Part shown: positions 5,928 through 12,614 of the stretch, piece after piece
How the letters are laid out: every line of letters begins with the position of its first letter
Numbering within the stretch: position 1 is the first letter of the stretch
DNA from: an uncultured Sulfolobales archaeon
Lineage (GTDB): Archaea; Thermoproteota; Thermoprotei_A; Sulfolobales; Desulfurococcaceae
DNA length: 12,625 bases
Reading direction: 5' to 3'
Assembly: GCA_938003605.1 (NCBI GenBank)
Contig: CALKYD010000096.1
Location: 1 to 12,625, forward strand
The notes under the pieces: generated by a model
Database searches by the model: none
What the model saw: the letters and a program-made list of their open reading frames with translations, nothing else
Told to the model about the DNA's origin: nothing
Position numbers and translations under genes: made by a program

Positions 5928-7139
5928 ATGAAAGATCGATTGTTGGCTGTTCTGCCAATTCTAATCCTAATACTACTAGTTGCTGCAGTGCTTGAAGTGC
6001 GGGCTCAGTCTGACAGGTCTTTAAGGATCATTGTGCATACTGCAGGTGAAGTATCCAAGTATGGAGACCTTCTTAGAGCTCATGGAGTTATTCATGGAGA
6101 GATAAGCGAGCTCAATGCTATAGTAATGGAGGTTCCGGAGAGCTCTGTTAAAACACTCATGAAGTTCCCATTCGTTAAACACGTCGAGCGCGATGAGAAG
6201 TACAGTGCTTTAAGTGAAGTAACGTGGAACATAGAAATGATTAATGCTACAAGCGTCTGGATTAACTACAGCCCTACTTACAGTGATGCAGCTTATGGAT
6301 ACAGTGAGTCGATAAGAGTGGCAGTTGTAGACACTGGCATAGACTACAACCACCAGGATCTCAAAGGATCTATCTCCTGGTGTGTAGTGTCGCTAAATAA
6401 CGGTAGAACATTCTATAGAGGGACGAACTTGAGGAACTGCAAGGATTTAAACGGTCATGGAACCCACGTAGCTGGAATAATTGCGGCAAGACTTAATGGG
6501 GTTGGGGTAGCTGGAGCAGCTCCCAAGGCGTATTTATACGCTGTGAGAGTCCTCGACGCTAGCGGCAGCGGCTATGTATCAGATGTAGCTAAGGGAATTG
6601 TTGAGGCGACGAAAGGCCCCGACGGCATTGCGGGCACTTCAGATGATGCGGATGTAATCAGTATGTCGCTTGGAGGCCCTGATAGCAGCTTACTCCACGG
6701 TGCAGTGGCTTACGCATACAGTTATAACGTTACCTTAGTTGCAGCCTCAGGCAATGAAGGAGCGAGTGATCCAAGTTATCCAGCGCGCTATCCAGAAGTA
6801 ATTGCGGTAGGAGCTATCGATATCAATTACAATGCTCCAGCGTGGAGCAATAGAAACCCTGATTTCGTAGCTCCTGGAGTAAACATATTGTCGACTTACC
6901 CAAACAATAAGTATGCATATATGAGCGGTACATCAATGGCCTGTCCTCACGTATCAGCTGCAATAGCGTTAATACAGGCTTTAAGGCTTGCCTCAGGCTT
7001 ACCTAAGCTAGCTCCCGACGAAGTAAAGACAGTTCTTATAGAGACTGCTAGAGATTTAGGTTCACAGAGTTACGACAGTGTTTACGGATATGGGTTAATC
7101 GACGCATATAGTGCAGCAGCCATTGCATTGAGCAGCTAA
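5928..7139 (+). CDS. Secreted subtilisin-like serine protease (S8)
   Basis: An extracellular endopeptidase, probably heat-stable. A signal peptide (1-27: MKDR, then a long hydrophobic core, then VRAQ) leads into an I9-type inhibitor propeptide (about 31-91). The S8 catalytic domain follows: D135 in VVDTGIDY, H177 in NGHGTHVAG, oxyanion N276 in ASGNEG and S336 in GTSMACP. The protein ends at residue 403, soon after the catalytic fold, with no C-terminal sorting or membrane domain, so a freely released enzyme is likely. It resembles the archaeal pernisine-type proteases. C152 and C171 bracket a surface insertion and could be disulphide-bonded. ATG 5928 was chosen because it begins the signal peptide directly. 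The GTG at 5892 would add 12 residues before it and lies upstream of the predicted transcript start. Confidence 0.93.
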   Translation: MKDRLLAVLPILILILLVAAVLEVRAQSDRSLRIIVHTAGEVSKYGDLLRAHGVIHGEISELNAIVMEVPESSVKTLMKFPFVKHVERDEKYSALSEVTWNIEMINATSVWINYSPTYSDAAYGYSESIRVAVVDTGIDYNHQDLKGSISWCVVSLNNGRTFYRGTNLRNCKDLNGHGTHVAGIIAARLNGVGVAGAAPKAYLYAVRVLDASGSGYVSDVAKGIVEATKGPDGIAGTSDDADVISMSLGGPDSSLLHGAVAYAYSYNVTLVAASGNEGASDPSYPARYPEVIAVGAIDINYNAPAWSNRNPDFVAPGVNILSTYPNNKYAYMSGTSMACPHVSAAIALIQALRLASGLPKLAPDEVKTVLIETARDLGSQSYDSVYGYGLIDAYSAAAIALSS

Positions 7140-7159
7140 CTAACTGTTTTTAAATAGGG

Positions 7160-7181
7160 GTGGAGCGCCTAAACGCTCCAC
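7160..7181. repeat. Perfect hairpin between protease and CxxCxxxCC genes
   Basis: GTGGAGCG (7160-7167) pairs perfectly with CGCTCCAC (7174-7181) across a 6-base CCTAAA loop. It begins 21 bases after the protease stop codon and ends four bases before the TATA box of the next gene. It could stabilise or end the protease mRNA, or act as an operator for the downstream gene. Confidence 0.55.
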
Positions 7182-7184
7182 AAG

Positions 7185-7195
7185 CTTTATATTTA
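7185..7195 (+). promoter_or_regulatory. Probable TATA box of the CxxCxxxCC gene
   Basis: CTTTATATTTA is a good archaeal TATA match. It predicts transcription from about 7215, just before the GGAGG at 7218-7222, so the gene has its own promoter despite sharing direction with the protease gene. Confidence 0.6.
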
Positions 7196-7234
7196 CAGAA
7201 GGAGAGTCGATAATTTTGGAGGCTTAAGCAACTT

Positions 7235-7723
7235 ATGGATTTAAAGGATGCAGTTAAAGAACTAGGTTTCATAGATTTTGGAGATATATGCAGAGATTGC
7301 AAAGCCAACTGCTGTAGAAGGTTTTACGCAGTTCTACTACCTGAGGAAGAGCCATTGTTTAAGGAGTCTTCATTTAATGTACCTACACCACTTGGAGCCG
7401 TAAAAGCTATAGGTTCAAAGGATGGAAAGCCCTGTCCTTACTTAAGTGAGGACAACTTATGTAAGATCTATCCAGTAAGGCCTTTTGACTGCAAGATATG
7501 GCCAGTGATCATGTACTACGACTCGAAGACGGGGGACAGAGTGATATACCTAGATCTTCAGTGCCCGGCAGTTACTGAGAATAGATTGCCGAAAGAAGTA
7601 GTGAACAAAATAGTGGAAGTTTTGAGGAAAACTAATGTAGATGAAGAGTGGCTTAAGAGATATACTCTCGCCCCTTGGCCAAATACACTTAGGGAAATAG
7701 CTGTTGTTCACAAAACAAAGTGA
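7235..7723 (+). CDS. YkgJ-type CxxCxxCC family zinc/iron-chelating protein
   Basis: A member of the family annotated as a putative zinc- or iron-chelating domain (PF03692), whose biochemical role is poorly defined. The cysteine pattern is complete: C19-x2-C22-x3-C26-C27, then C67 in PCPYL, C76, the IYPVRPFDC block (78-86) with C86, and C110 in DLQCP. Eight cysteines in this order could hold an Fe-S cluster or zinc. The length of 162 residues is typical, it is cytoplasmic with no signal, and the C-terminal 50 residues look helical. ATG 7235 is preceded by GGAGG (7218-7222) with 12 bases between, in a leader from the TATA box at 7185. The gene appears monocistronic and ends at a bidirectional terminator-like repeat. 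Confidence 0.88.
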   Translation: MDLKDAVKELGFIDFGDICRDCKANCCRRFYAVLLPEEEPLFKESSFNVPTPLGAVKAIGSKDGKPCPYLSEDNLCKIYPVRPFDCKIWPVIMYYDSKTGDRVIYLDLQCPAVTENRLPKEVVNKIVEVLRKTNVDEEWLKRYTLAPWPNTLREIAVVHKTK

Positions 7724-7724
7724 C

Positions 7725-7754
7725 AAAAACTATTTAATAAAACGCTGAGTTTTT
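7725..7754. terminator. Bidirectional terminator-like inverted repeat
   Basis: AAAAACT (7725-7731) and AGTTTTT (7748-7754) are perfect inverted arms around a 16-base AT-rich loop, between convergent genes ending at 7723 and 7762. Each strand leaves a T5 tract at its 3' side, the kind of signal that ends archaeal transcription. Confidence 0.6.
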
Positions 7755-7761
7755 CCACTCA

Positions 7762-8190
7762 CTACTTTCTGACAGTGGCTACTAAAGCGCCTAATATGAA
7801 TCCTACAGCTATAGGCCCTACAGTCATTACTCCAAGGAACTTTAAGAAGTCATATATGGATTCCAGTAGCTGCTTTGACTGAGGCGCTATCTTACTTAAG
7901 AAGGCATCTATGGGTTCTCCAAGGCTCCACACGGACAATATTGCTCCAATGGCTAGACACGCTATGAATGCTAAAACGTACTTAATGACTTTTACACCAA
8001 AGTACCCTAAGCCAAATCCTAAGGCGAGTTGGATTAGCATAGTGACAAGCACTTTAGGGTTTTGGAGAGCCATAGTAAAGAAGTCCTCCCCGTTTGTGGA
8101 AGCACTTGTTTGAGCTAAAGCAATAGGTAGCGTAGTCATTAAAGCAATCAGTAGTACGTAAGTGCATAATGGTTTTAAAGCATTTCTCAC
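7762..8190 (-). CDS. Small membrane protein, possibly FUN14-like
   Basis: Not firmly recognised. It is a 142-residue membrane protein with an N-terminal signal-like segment (8-26, ending ALAQ), then a polar stretch, then hydrophobic segments at about 48-64, 69-90 and 118-138. The glycine-rich GFGLGYFGVKVIKY (58-71) resembles the GxxxGY...K..K core of FUN14 proteins, which is the only family hint and is weak. The basic end (VRK) probably stays inside. It starts with GTG at 8190; GGTGAA lies about seven bases upstream and a TATA-like TTAAAATA at 8234-8227. It is monocistronic, converges on the CxxCxxxCC gene and lies downstream of the phosphate operon. A link to phosphate uptake cannot be claimed. 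Confidence 0.7.
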   Translation of the reverse strand: MRNALKPLCTYVLLIALMTTLPIALAQTSASTNGEDFFTMALQNPKVLVTMLIQLALGFGLGYFGVKVIKYVLAFIACLAIGAILSVWSLGEPIDAFLSKIAPQSKQLLESIYDFLKFLGVMTVGPIAVGFILGALVATVRK

Positions 8191-8226
8191 GGAAGTTCAC
8201 CAACATATTTACTAGTGCTCTAAGAG

Positions 8227-8234
8227 TATTTTAA
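8227..8234 (-). promoter_or_regulatory. Probable TATA box of the small membrane protein gene
   Basis: The minus strand reads TTAAAATA, with its centre about 41 bases before the GTG at 8190. It predicts a leader of roughly 15 bases that carries the GGTGAA Shine-Dalgarno motif. Confidence 0.45.
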
Positions 8235-8299
8235 CTCGTTTAGAACGTAGTTTGCCGAGGCTGTGCAGGGATCACGTTACTAGCTTTGCATCAATGCTT

Positions 8300-8968
8300 C
8301 TACTTTAATGACACAGCTAAGTATCTAATCATATCTGCAGAGTCCTCACATCTATCTACAGCGTTCTCAAGGGAATCAACTACTTCATTTAATATAATGC
8401 ATGTTGCTGGGTCAGAGTTCCTGCAGATCACCAGTACTTTCTCAAACGCTCTGCTCCTAATTTCATCTACTTCTTCCTCTATTTTCTCAACAGAGTCCGC
8501 TAGCTCAAGGGACTTCTTGAGGTCTTTAGTTAGCTCCAGCAGTGCTTCACGTAGCTTAGATATGGCCTCCTCGAACTTGCAGCACATCTCAGTCACGTCG
8601 TTCAATACTTCAGTGGGAATAGCTAGGTTTGTTTCAGCTGCTAACAGCAGCCTTCTAGCAGTGGACTTAGCGTGATCAGCTATGTAATCTATCCTGAATA
8701 TTAGCTTCATGATTACTTCTCTATCTATTGGGTGTATTGACGACTCGAGCATGCCGCTTATTATATCCCTCTTTATTTGGTCAGCCATCCTCTCGGCATC
8801 AAATACAGTATTGTAGTGCTTCCTCACTCCATTAAAGTCTCCCTCTAGGAATGAATTAATGGTTCTCCTTAGGGATTCTGCGACTAAAGCTACTTTATCT
8901 AAGTGCTCAACGGCTCTACTTAGGTATTTCTCTTCAACTTTCTTAGAAATCCATATCCAGGCCGTCAT
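8300..8968 (-). CDS. PhoU-like DUF47 family phosphate-transport regulator
   Basis: An all-helical PhoU-like protein of the DUF47 group, which is typically encoded beside PiT permeases and thought to control them. Long amphipathic helices cover nearly all 222 residues. FDAERMADQIKRDI (55-68) carries the E/D-x3-D-type pattern that holds metal clusters in PhoU proteins. A related acidic stretch, VVDSLENAVDRCEDSAD (197-213), forms the second half. The ATG at 8968 is 13 bases after the permease stop, with GAGGG (8980-8976) as ribosome site; that site lies in a small AGGG-A-CCCT palindrome (8971-8979). The context fits a cytoplasmic partner that gates the phosphate carrier. There is no signal peptide or membrane segment. 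Confidence 0.88.
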   Translation of the reverse strand: MTAWIWISKKVEEKYLSRAVEHLDKVALVAESLRRTINSFLEGDFNGVRKHYNTVFDAERMADQIKRDIISGMLESSIHPIDREVIMKLIFRIDYIADHAKSTARRLLLAAETNLAIPTEVLNDVTEMCCKFEEAISKLREALLELTKDLKKSLELADSVEKIEEEVDEIRSRAFEKVLVICRNSDPATCIILNEVVDSLENAVDRCEDSADMIRYLAVSLK

Positions 8969-8981
8969 CTAGGGACCCTCA

Positions 8982-10013
8982 CTATACTACTTTTGTAAGT
9001 GTTAAATATATTGTAATGGATAAAAGGGCTGCTGCAGGCAGTGTAACTGTCCAAGAAGTAACTATTTTTAGAACAGTCCTCCAATTGATTTCGCTGAAAC
9101 CTCTCCTCTTAGCTATGCCAACTCCAATTATTGAAGCCACCGTCGAGTACGTAGTTGATATAGGCATTCCGTACCCAAATAATATGTATGGCACTGTTGT
9201 AAACAGCCATACTACTAGGGCATTCGATAGCTCTGCAGCTAGGCCTGAAACAACATCTATTTTAGTTATCTTATACGCCGTAGTCTTCAAGACTCTTTTA
9301 CCTAACGCTGATGCGCCAGCTATTATGCCAAGCGAACCTATGACTGAGAGGAATGACATGGCTTCATCTGTCGGCACACCTAAGTACTTCTTAGTGACGA
9401 ATAAGTATGCTCCAGTGGCATTCGCAACATCATTTGCCCCAAATGAGTATGCTGAAAAAGCTAGTGAAGCTATGAGAAAGAACTCTAATATGACCCGGGA
9501 TCTCGGGCTTCTCACAAATTCTGCGAGGAACTTTCTTAAAGCAATGTACATACATGCAGCTAAGGCCATAGAAGCTAGAGGTGATGTAATCCAGGATAGA
9601 ACTATGTTTAACACAACCCTCCAGTTTACGTCATAAAAAGCGATCTTACCGATGACGATGTACGCTAACCCAATCCCTAAGACGCTCGCTGCAGCGCTAT
9701 GCGTAGTGGATACAGGCATTCCGAGGAGTGTGGCAACAGTTACCCAAGTGAATGTAGCTAGGACTGCACTAACTGCTCCCACTAAATCTATTTCCGGAAC
9801 AACTCCTCCACCAAGCGTTTTTATAACAAATCTCCCCTGTACAATAGATCCTATGAATACAAATGCGGAGAAAAGCAGGAGGGCCTTATTGAAGTCTATG
9901 ACTCCAGCGCCAACAGCGCAGTCAGCTGGGTTAGCGAAATCATTTGCGCCTAGGCTAAAGGCTACCATAAAGCTTGCCGCTAAACCAATTACGTAAACGT
10001 AGTGCTCCAGCAA
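8982..10013 (-). CDS. PiT-family inorganic phosphate transporter
   Basis: A cation-coupled phosphate permease of the PiT (SLC20) family, about ten hydrophobic segments in 343 residues. The inverted-repeat architecture is clear: GANDFANPAD (22-31) pairs with GANDVANATG (192-201), PVSTTHS (100-106) with PISTTYS (284-290), and VNWRVVLNIVLSW (129-141) with INWRTVLKIVTSW (309-321). The first signature departs from the usual GANDVANAxG, with Phe at the fifth position and PAD at the end. The second is standard. The start is TTG at 10013, placing the first membrane helix at the family position; a TATA-like AT stretch (10045-10057) predicts a leader of about ten bases. It is the first gene of a two-gene operon with the PhoU-like regulator. 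Confidence 0.94.
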   Translation of the reverse strand: MLEHYVYVIGLAASFMVAFSLGANDFANPADCAVGAGVIDFNKALLLFSAFVFIGSIVQGRFVIKTLGGGVVPEIDLVGAVSAVLATFTWVTVATLLGMPVSTTHSAAASVLGIGLAYIVIGKIAFYDVNWRVVLNIVLSWITSPLASMALAACMYIALRKFLAEFVRSPRSRVILEFFLIASLAFSAYSFGANDVANATGAYLFVTKKYLGVPTDEAMSFLSVIGSLGIIAGASALGKRVLKTTAYKITKIDVVSGLAAELSNALVVWLFTTVPYILFGYGMPISTTYSTVASIIGVGIAKRRGFSEINWRTVLKIVTSWTVTLPAAALLSITIYLTLTKVV

Positions 10014-10044
10014 TTGCAGCCCGTTGAAACTTAGGAAGCCTCGA

Positions 10045-10057
10045 GTTAAAAAATATT
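10045..10057 (-). promoter_or_regulatory. Probable TATA box of the phosphate operon
   Basis: The minus strand reads AATATTTTTTAAC, centred about 38 bases before the TTG at 10013. It also sits just after the end of the preceding operon (stop near 10063), so its T6 run may help terminate that transcript. Confidence 0.45.
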
Positions 10058-10062
10058 GTTGT

Positions 10063-10422
10063 TTACAGCCCTTGGTGTTTAGTTAGAAGGCTCATGAAAT
10101 CGCTCAGTAAGCCTATAAGAAACTCAATGCACTTAGTCTCATTGAAGCCGCGGGCACTACATAGTTTCTCCATCCTCTCCCAACTCTCAATAGGCTCTAC
10201 TAGAATAGCTGTACAGCTCTCTAAGGGTAAGTGAACTTTTATTGAATAGAGGCCTAGGAAAGCCCTTAGATCGCTCAGTACTTGAGATAGCTTAGGCGGT
10301 TGTTTCTGCTCACTACACACGTCTATTCCAAGCACTGTGTAAAGTCCCTGTCTATCGCGATGCGATAGCTCTACAACAATGATGACGTTCTCCCATTGCT
10401 TCAAGTACTTTAGGAGCTTCAA
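10063..10422 (-). CDS. Unrecognised 119-residue protein, third gene of ParA operon
   Basis: I do not recognise a family. The sequence looks like a compact soluble alpha/beta protein: likely strands at about 13-19 (VIIVVEL), 27-34 (LYTVLGID) and 60-76 (SIKVHLP through AILVEP), with helices near 45-57, 79-90 and 97-115. Four cysteines (36, 70, 88, 98) are scattered and form no metal motif. There is no signal peptide, membrane segment or obvious DNA-binding motif. The TTG start at 10422 overlaps the stop of the preceding gene in the word CCTTGA, the same junction as between genes one and two, so translation is probably coupled. Its conserved position would imply a role with the ParA-type ATPase and the DNA-binding partner, which is inference only. 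Confidence 0.75.
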   Translation of the reverse strand: MKLLKYLKQWENVIIVVELSHRDRQGLYTVLGIDVCSEQKQPPKLSQVLSDLRAFLGLYSIKVHLPLESCTAILVEPIESWERMEKLCSARGFNETKCIEFLIGLLSDFMSLLTKHQGL

Positions 10423-10940
10423 GGATTCCTCGCCCGAACTATTGTCTTAAGCCCATACTGTCTCTCCAGTTTCTCAGCGCATTCAGCGAATTTCTCAGCT
10501 GCTTCAGGTAAGTCGAATACTAGCGTGTCTCCATCCATTCTTGCAACATTTGCTTCAACGAGTTTCCTAACTATACTCCTTATGTTTCTTAAGTTCACTC
10601 CAGTAATGTTTGACAGCTCTGCTAGATCTATTTTCCTCGGCACTTCCCCGAGGACTGACAGTAGTTTAACGATTATGCTGGCTGGCTTAACGATGTTTCT
10701 TTTAACTACTTCTCTAGCTACATCGGCTCGCTCCACCTTAGGCATACTTATGTACTTTGAAGGTATTACGTCCTCACATGTGGTGGCTATGTCTGCTCTA
10801 GCTATGTAGTAGCTTAAGTACTGTATGAATGCCCTAAGGACGTCTTTAGCTATTGACTCAGGATCTATCCCCGTCTTAGAGCTCAGCTCTGCTAAAGCCC
10901 TGCTGGTAGCTTCATCTAGCTTTACGGCAATGCTTTTCAA
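10419..10940 (-). CDS. RHH-like plus winged-helix DNA-binding protein, ParA partner
   Basis: Probably the DNA-binding partner of the ParA-type ATPase. Residues 2-42 (KSIAVKLDEATSRALAELSSKTG and the helix after it) fit a ribbon-helix-helix shape: one strand, then two helices with a Gly-x-Asp-Pro-Glu turn. Residues 86-145 look like a winged helix, with a helix at 88-97, a helix-turn-helix at 104-132 (LAELSNITGVNLRNIRSIVRKLVEA) and a wing at 133-144. A charged helix follows (145-162). In archaea ParA ATPases are known with an RHH partner (SegAB) or a winged-helix adaptor (the AspA type of pNOB8); here both fold types seem joined in one chain. The TTG start overlaps the ParA stop by four bases. 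There are no ParB/Spo0J motifs. The RHH assignment is less sure than the winged helix. Confidence 0.8.
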   Translation of the reverse strand: MKSIAVKLDEATSRALAELSSKTGIDPESIAKDVLRAFIQYLSYYIARADIATTCEDVIPSKYISMPKVERADVAREVVKRNIVKPASIIVKLLSVLGEVPRKIDLAELSNITGVNLRNIRSIVRKLVEANVARMDGDTLVFDLPEAAEKFAECAEKLERQYGLKTIVRARNP

Positions 10941-11836
10941 GGCCTTAATCCCTCTATGGAAAGCCTTACTCTCATCTCGAATTCTTTAGCTATGGGTTCA
11001 GCTATCTTTATGACCTCGCTTGAATATTTAAGCTCTCCCTTAATTAGCCTAATAAGCCTCGGATGCTCTCTTCTATCAAAGGGCAGCGCCCTTATGCTAG
11101 CTAGCTTTGGGTGGGCGTAAAGTATGTTTGAGAAATCTATTGAGAAAGGCCCTTCGCTGAGTTCCCACTTCACGTTTACTTTACTGTACGCCTGCTTAAC
11201 GTACCTCCTCACCATCTCTCTATAGTCATTGATGATCCTGGTTTCAACTGTTCTAAACCTCGTTAAAACAGCTCCAATGAACGCAGGGCGATCTGCTGGC
11301 GGCTGGCTTTTCACGTCCTCAATTAAGTACTTGAGTGAAACTAGGGAGAATACGCCTTTAGTGACCGGCGATATCAGTACGTCGCCTAACTTTACTAAAG
11401 GACCTACGAGGCCATACATCTGTGGAGGCAAGTCGAAGATTATGTAATCCATGTCCTTAAACTTCACTTTAATGTCTCTCCTCAATACTTCAACTCTCTC
11501 TCCAGGAACTACATATGTTTTAGCTATTCTCATGAATTCAGGTTTACTTGGTACGAGGAATAAGTTGTCGAGTAACCCAACTCTCAATGGATTACCCGTT
11601 ATCCCAATGATCCAGTCGAGGCTAAACGCCATGTTATGGTATCTAGCTCCTTTTTCAAGATCTCCATAGTATCTCGGAGGGATGAATACTTCAGTTATGT
11701 TCGCCTGAGGATCTGCATCAACTACTAAAACCCTTCTACCGATCTTTAATGATAGGGTTACTGCAAGAAGGCTTGCAAGAGTGGTTTTCCCAACGCCGCC
11801 CTTATAGTTCGCCACTACCACTATTACTGGAGGCAT
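10937..11836 (-). CDS. ParA/MinD-type ATPase (SegA-like)
   Basis: A deviant-Walker ATPase of the ParA/MinD/Soj superfamily, which dimerises on ATP and moves or positions DNA or protein cargo. The deviant Walker A is NYKGGVGKTTLA (10-21, signature K12 and K17), Walker A' is VLVVDADPQAN (36-46, D40) and Walker B is YIIFDLPP (131-138, D135). The length of 299 residues is typical. The C-terminal third is rich in Arg and Lys (for example 192-216 and 255-266), as expected for non-specific DNA binding. The absence of a MinD-type C-terminal amphipathic targeting helix favours ParA/SegA over MinD. ATG 11836 is preceded by GTGAT (11848-11844). It is the first gene of a three-gene operon with TTGA overlaps; a TATA-like element lies at 11876-11883 beside a palindrome. 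Confidence 0.9.
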   Translation of the reverse strand: MPPVIVVVANYKGGVGKTTLASLLAVTLSLKIGRRVLVVDADPQANITEVFIPPRYYGDLEKGARYHNMAFSLDWIIGITGNPLRVGLLDNLFLVPSKPEFMRIAKTYVVPGERVEVLRRDIKVKFKDMDYIIFDLPPQMYGLVGPLVKLGDVLISPVTKGVFSLVSLKYLIEDVKSQPPADRPAFIGAVLTRFRTVETRIINDYREMVRRYVKQAYSKVNVKWELSEGPFSIDFSNILYAHPKLASIRALPFDRREHPRLIRLIKGELKYSSEVIKIAEPIAKEFEMRVRLSIEGLRP

Positions 11837-11875
11837 GAGTACATCACAACGGCCATAAGCTATGCCTATAGGTCA

Positions 11876-11883
11876 CTTAATAC
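11876..11883 (-). promoter_or_regulatory. Probable TATA box of the ParA operon
   Basis: The minus strand reads GTATTAAG, with its centre about 43 bases before the ATG at 11836. It predicts a leader of roughly 15-18 bases. The palindrome at 11882-11894 touches its upstream edge, where TFB would bind. Confidence 0.45.
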
Positions 11884-11894
11884 TATGCTATAGT
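11882..11894. repeat. Palindrome ACTAT-GCT-ATAGT beside the ParA promoter
   Basis: Perfect 5-base inverted arms around three bases, extended by a partial AA/TT match outside one mismatch. Its position over the upstream edge of the ParA TATA box suits an autoregulatory operator or partition site. A longer palindrome with the same half-sites occurs at 12491-12505. Confidence 0.45.
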
Positions 11895-11973
11895 GTTTAA
11901 TAAGGATGTAGTATTTCATTAAATAAGTTTGAATAAATATTTAATTACTAGCACTGCGTTCTCTCAGGCTAAG

Positions 11974-11982
11974 TTTTAAATA
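11974..11982 (+). promoter_or_regulatory. Probable TATA box of the two-HTH regulator gene
   Basis: TTTTAAATA predicts a start near 12003-12006 and a leader of about 30 bases that includes the AAGGTGTG ribosome site. It is divergent from the ParA operon promoter about 95 bases away. Confidence 0.55.
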
Positions 11983-12033
11983 TTCATAGCGACATAGTAG
12001 TGGCTGTAAGCTGTACTCAAGAAGGTGTGAATA

Positions 12034-12441
12034 GTGATTGAAATGCCTGAATCAGATGAGGAGTTAAACGTATACGACTTGAGGTTTCTCATGAAGAGGG
12101 GAGTGTCTCTAAGCCCTCCCCTATGGAGGACTTTAAATGCTGTACTTGAATTAAAGAAAGTTACAGCTGAAGACTTATCTAGATATACAAAGAGGCCTAG
12201 AACTATCGAATCAAGGTACTTAATAGAGCTTAACAAGCTTGGCTTAGCGGCTAGAAAGAGAGTTAGTAGAAAAGTCTACTACTATGAAATTGAGACAGCT
12301 ATACAAGAAGCACTACAAGAACTGGGGGACCTACCTCCAGAGAGAATAGCCCACTACCTGAGTTTACCAGCTGACATAGTCAGAATAGTGTTAAACAAAT
12401 TAAAGAGCTCAAGTAAGCTAGAGCCCTCTATTAGGAGTTAG
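12034..12441 (+). CDS. Two-HTH DNA-binding protein, divergent from ParA operon
   Basis: A small archaeal transcription-regulator-like protein of 135 residues. Residues 33-86 form a winged helix: helix 31-40, helix-turn-helix 43-71 (TAEDLSRYTKRPRTIESRYLIELNKLG) and a basic wing ARKRVSRKVYYYEI (73-86). Residues 99-126 (LPPERIAHYLSLPADIVRIVLNKLKSSS) look like a second, shorter HTH. The N-terminus is acidic (ESDEE, 6-10). GTG 12034 was chosen because AAGGTGTG (12022-12029) ends four bases before it; the ATG at 12043 would be 13 bases away. Palindromes with ACTAT half-sites lie in the intergenic regions on both sides, so it may control the ParA operon, itself and the next gene. The exact family is not recognised and ligand binding is not evident. 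Confidence 0.85.
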   Translation: MIEMPESDEELNVYDLRFLMKRGVSLSPPLWRTLNAVLELKKVTAEDLSRYTKRPRTIESRYLIELNKLGLAARKRVSRKVYYYEIETAIQEALQELGDLPPERIAHYLSLPADIVRIVLNKLKSSSKLEPSIRS

Positions 12442-12450
12442 GTTATTTGA

Positions 12451-12520
12451 CTAAATTCACTTCCTAAATTCACATAAATTGTGAAACTAAATATAGTTAC
12501 TATATATGTTCACTTAATTT
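12451..12520. repeat. TTCAC direct/inverted repeats and ATATAGT-T-ACTATAT palindrome
   Basis: CTAAATTCAC occurs twice (12451-12460 and 12464-12473, 13-base period). TTCAC at 12469-12473 faces GTGAA at 12481-12485, and another TTCAC is at 12509-12513. A perfect 15-base palindrome with 7-base arms lies at 12491-12505. The word TCACTTAAT (12510-12518) also occurs at 11873-11881 next to the ParA palindrome. The cluster overlaps a TATA-like box. Confidence 0.5.
12499..12508 (+). promoter_or_regulatory. TATA-like element before the gene at the right edge
   Basis: ACTATATATG is a strong TATA match overlapping the 12491-12505 palindrome. A start near 12530 would give an 85-base leader to the ATG at 12615. 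That is long for this window, so a nearer weak promoter is also possible. Confidence 0.35.
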
Positions 12521-12614
12521 GGTCCACTTAAGAGCTACAACCAGAATCTTTACAATAGGTTGCTGACTACTTTACCACTAGGATCAATGTGTTAGCCAAG
12601 CTAAAGGTGTGTTA

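Noticed and set aside
8286..8675. Plus-strand open frame opposite the PhoU-like gene
   Set aside because: Serine-rich shadow of a helical coding sequence; no family features.
9016..9636. Open frame of about 206 codons on the plus strand
   Set aside because: It lies entirely antisense to the PiT permease gene, whose signatures and membrane segments are unmistakable. The frame is a codon-usage shadow with no ribosome site or promoter.
10419..10940. Calling the ParA partner a ParB/Spo0J protein
   Set aside because: No ParB N-terminal domain or GERR-type motif; the visible folds are RHH-like and winged helix.
11976..12236. Minus-strand open frame opposite the two-HTH gene
   Set aside because: It overlaps the regulator antisense and has no sensible protein features, while the plus-strand gene has a TATA box, a ribosome site and HTH motifs.
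12442..12614. Possible tRNA or other structured RNA gene before the right edge
   Set aside because: I looked on both strands and found no cloverleaf, no TTCGA-type T-loop and no C/D boxes in consistent order; only short repeats and a small stem.
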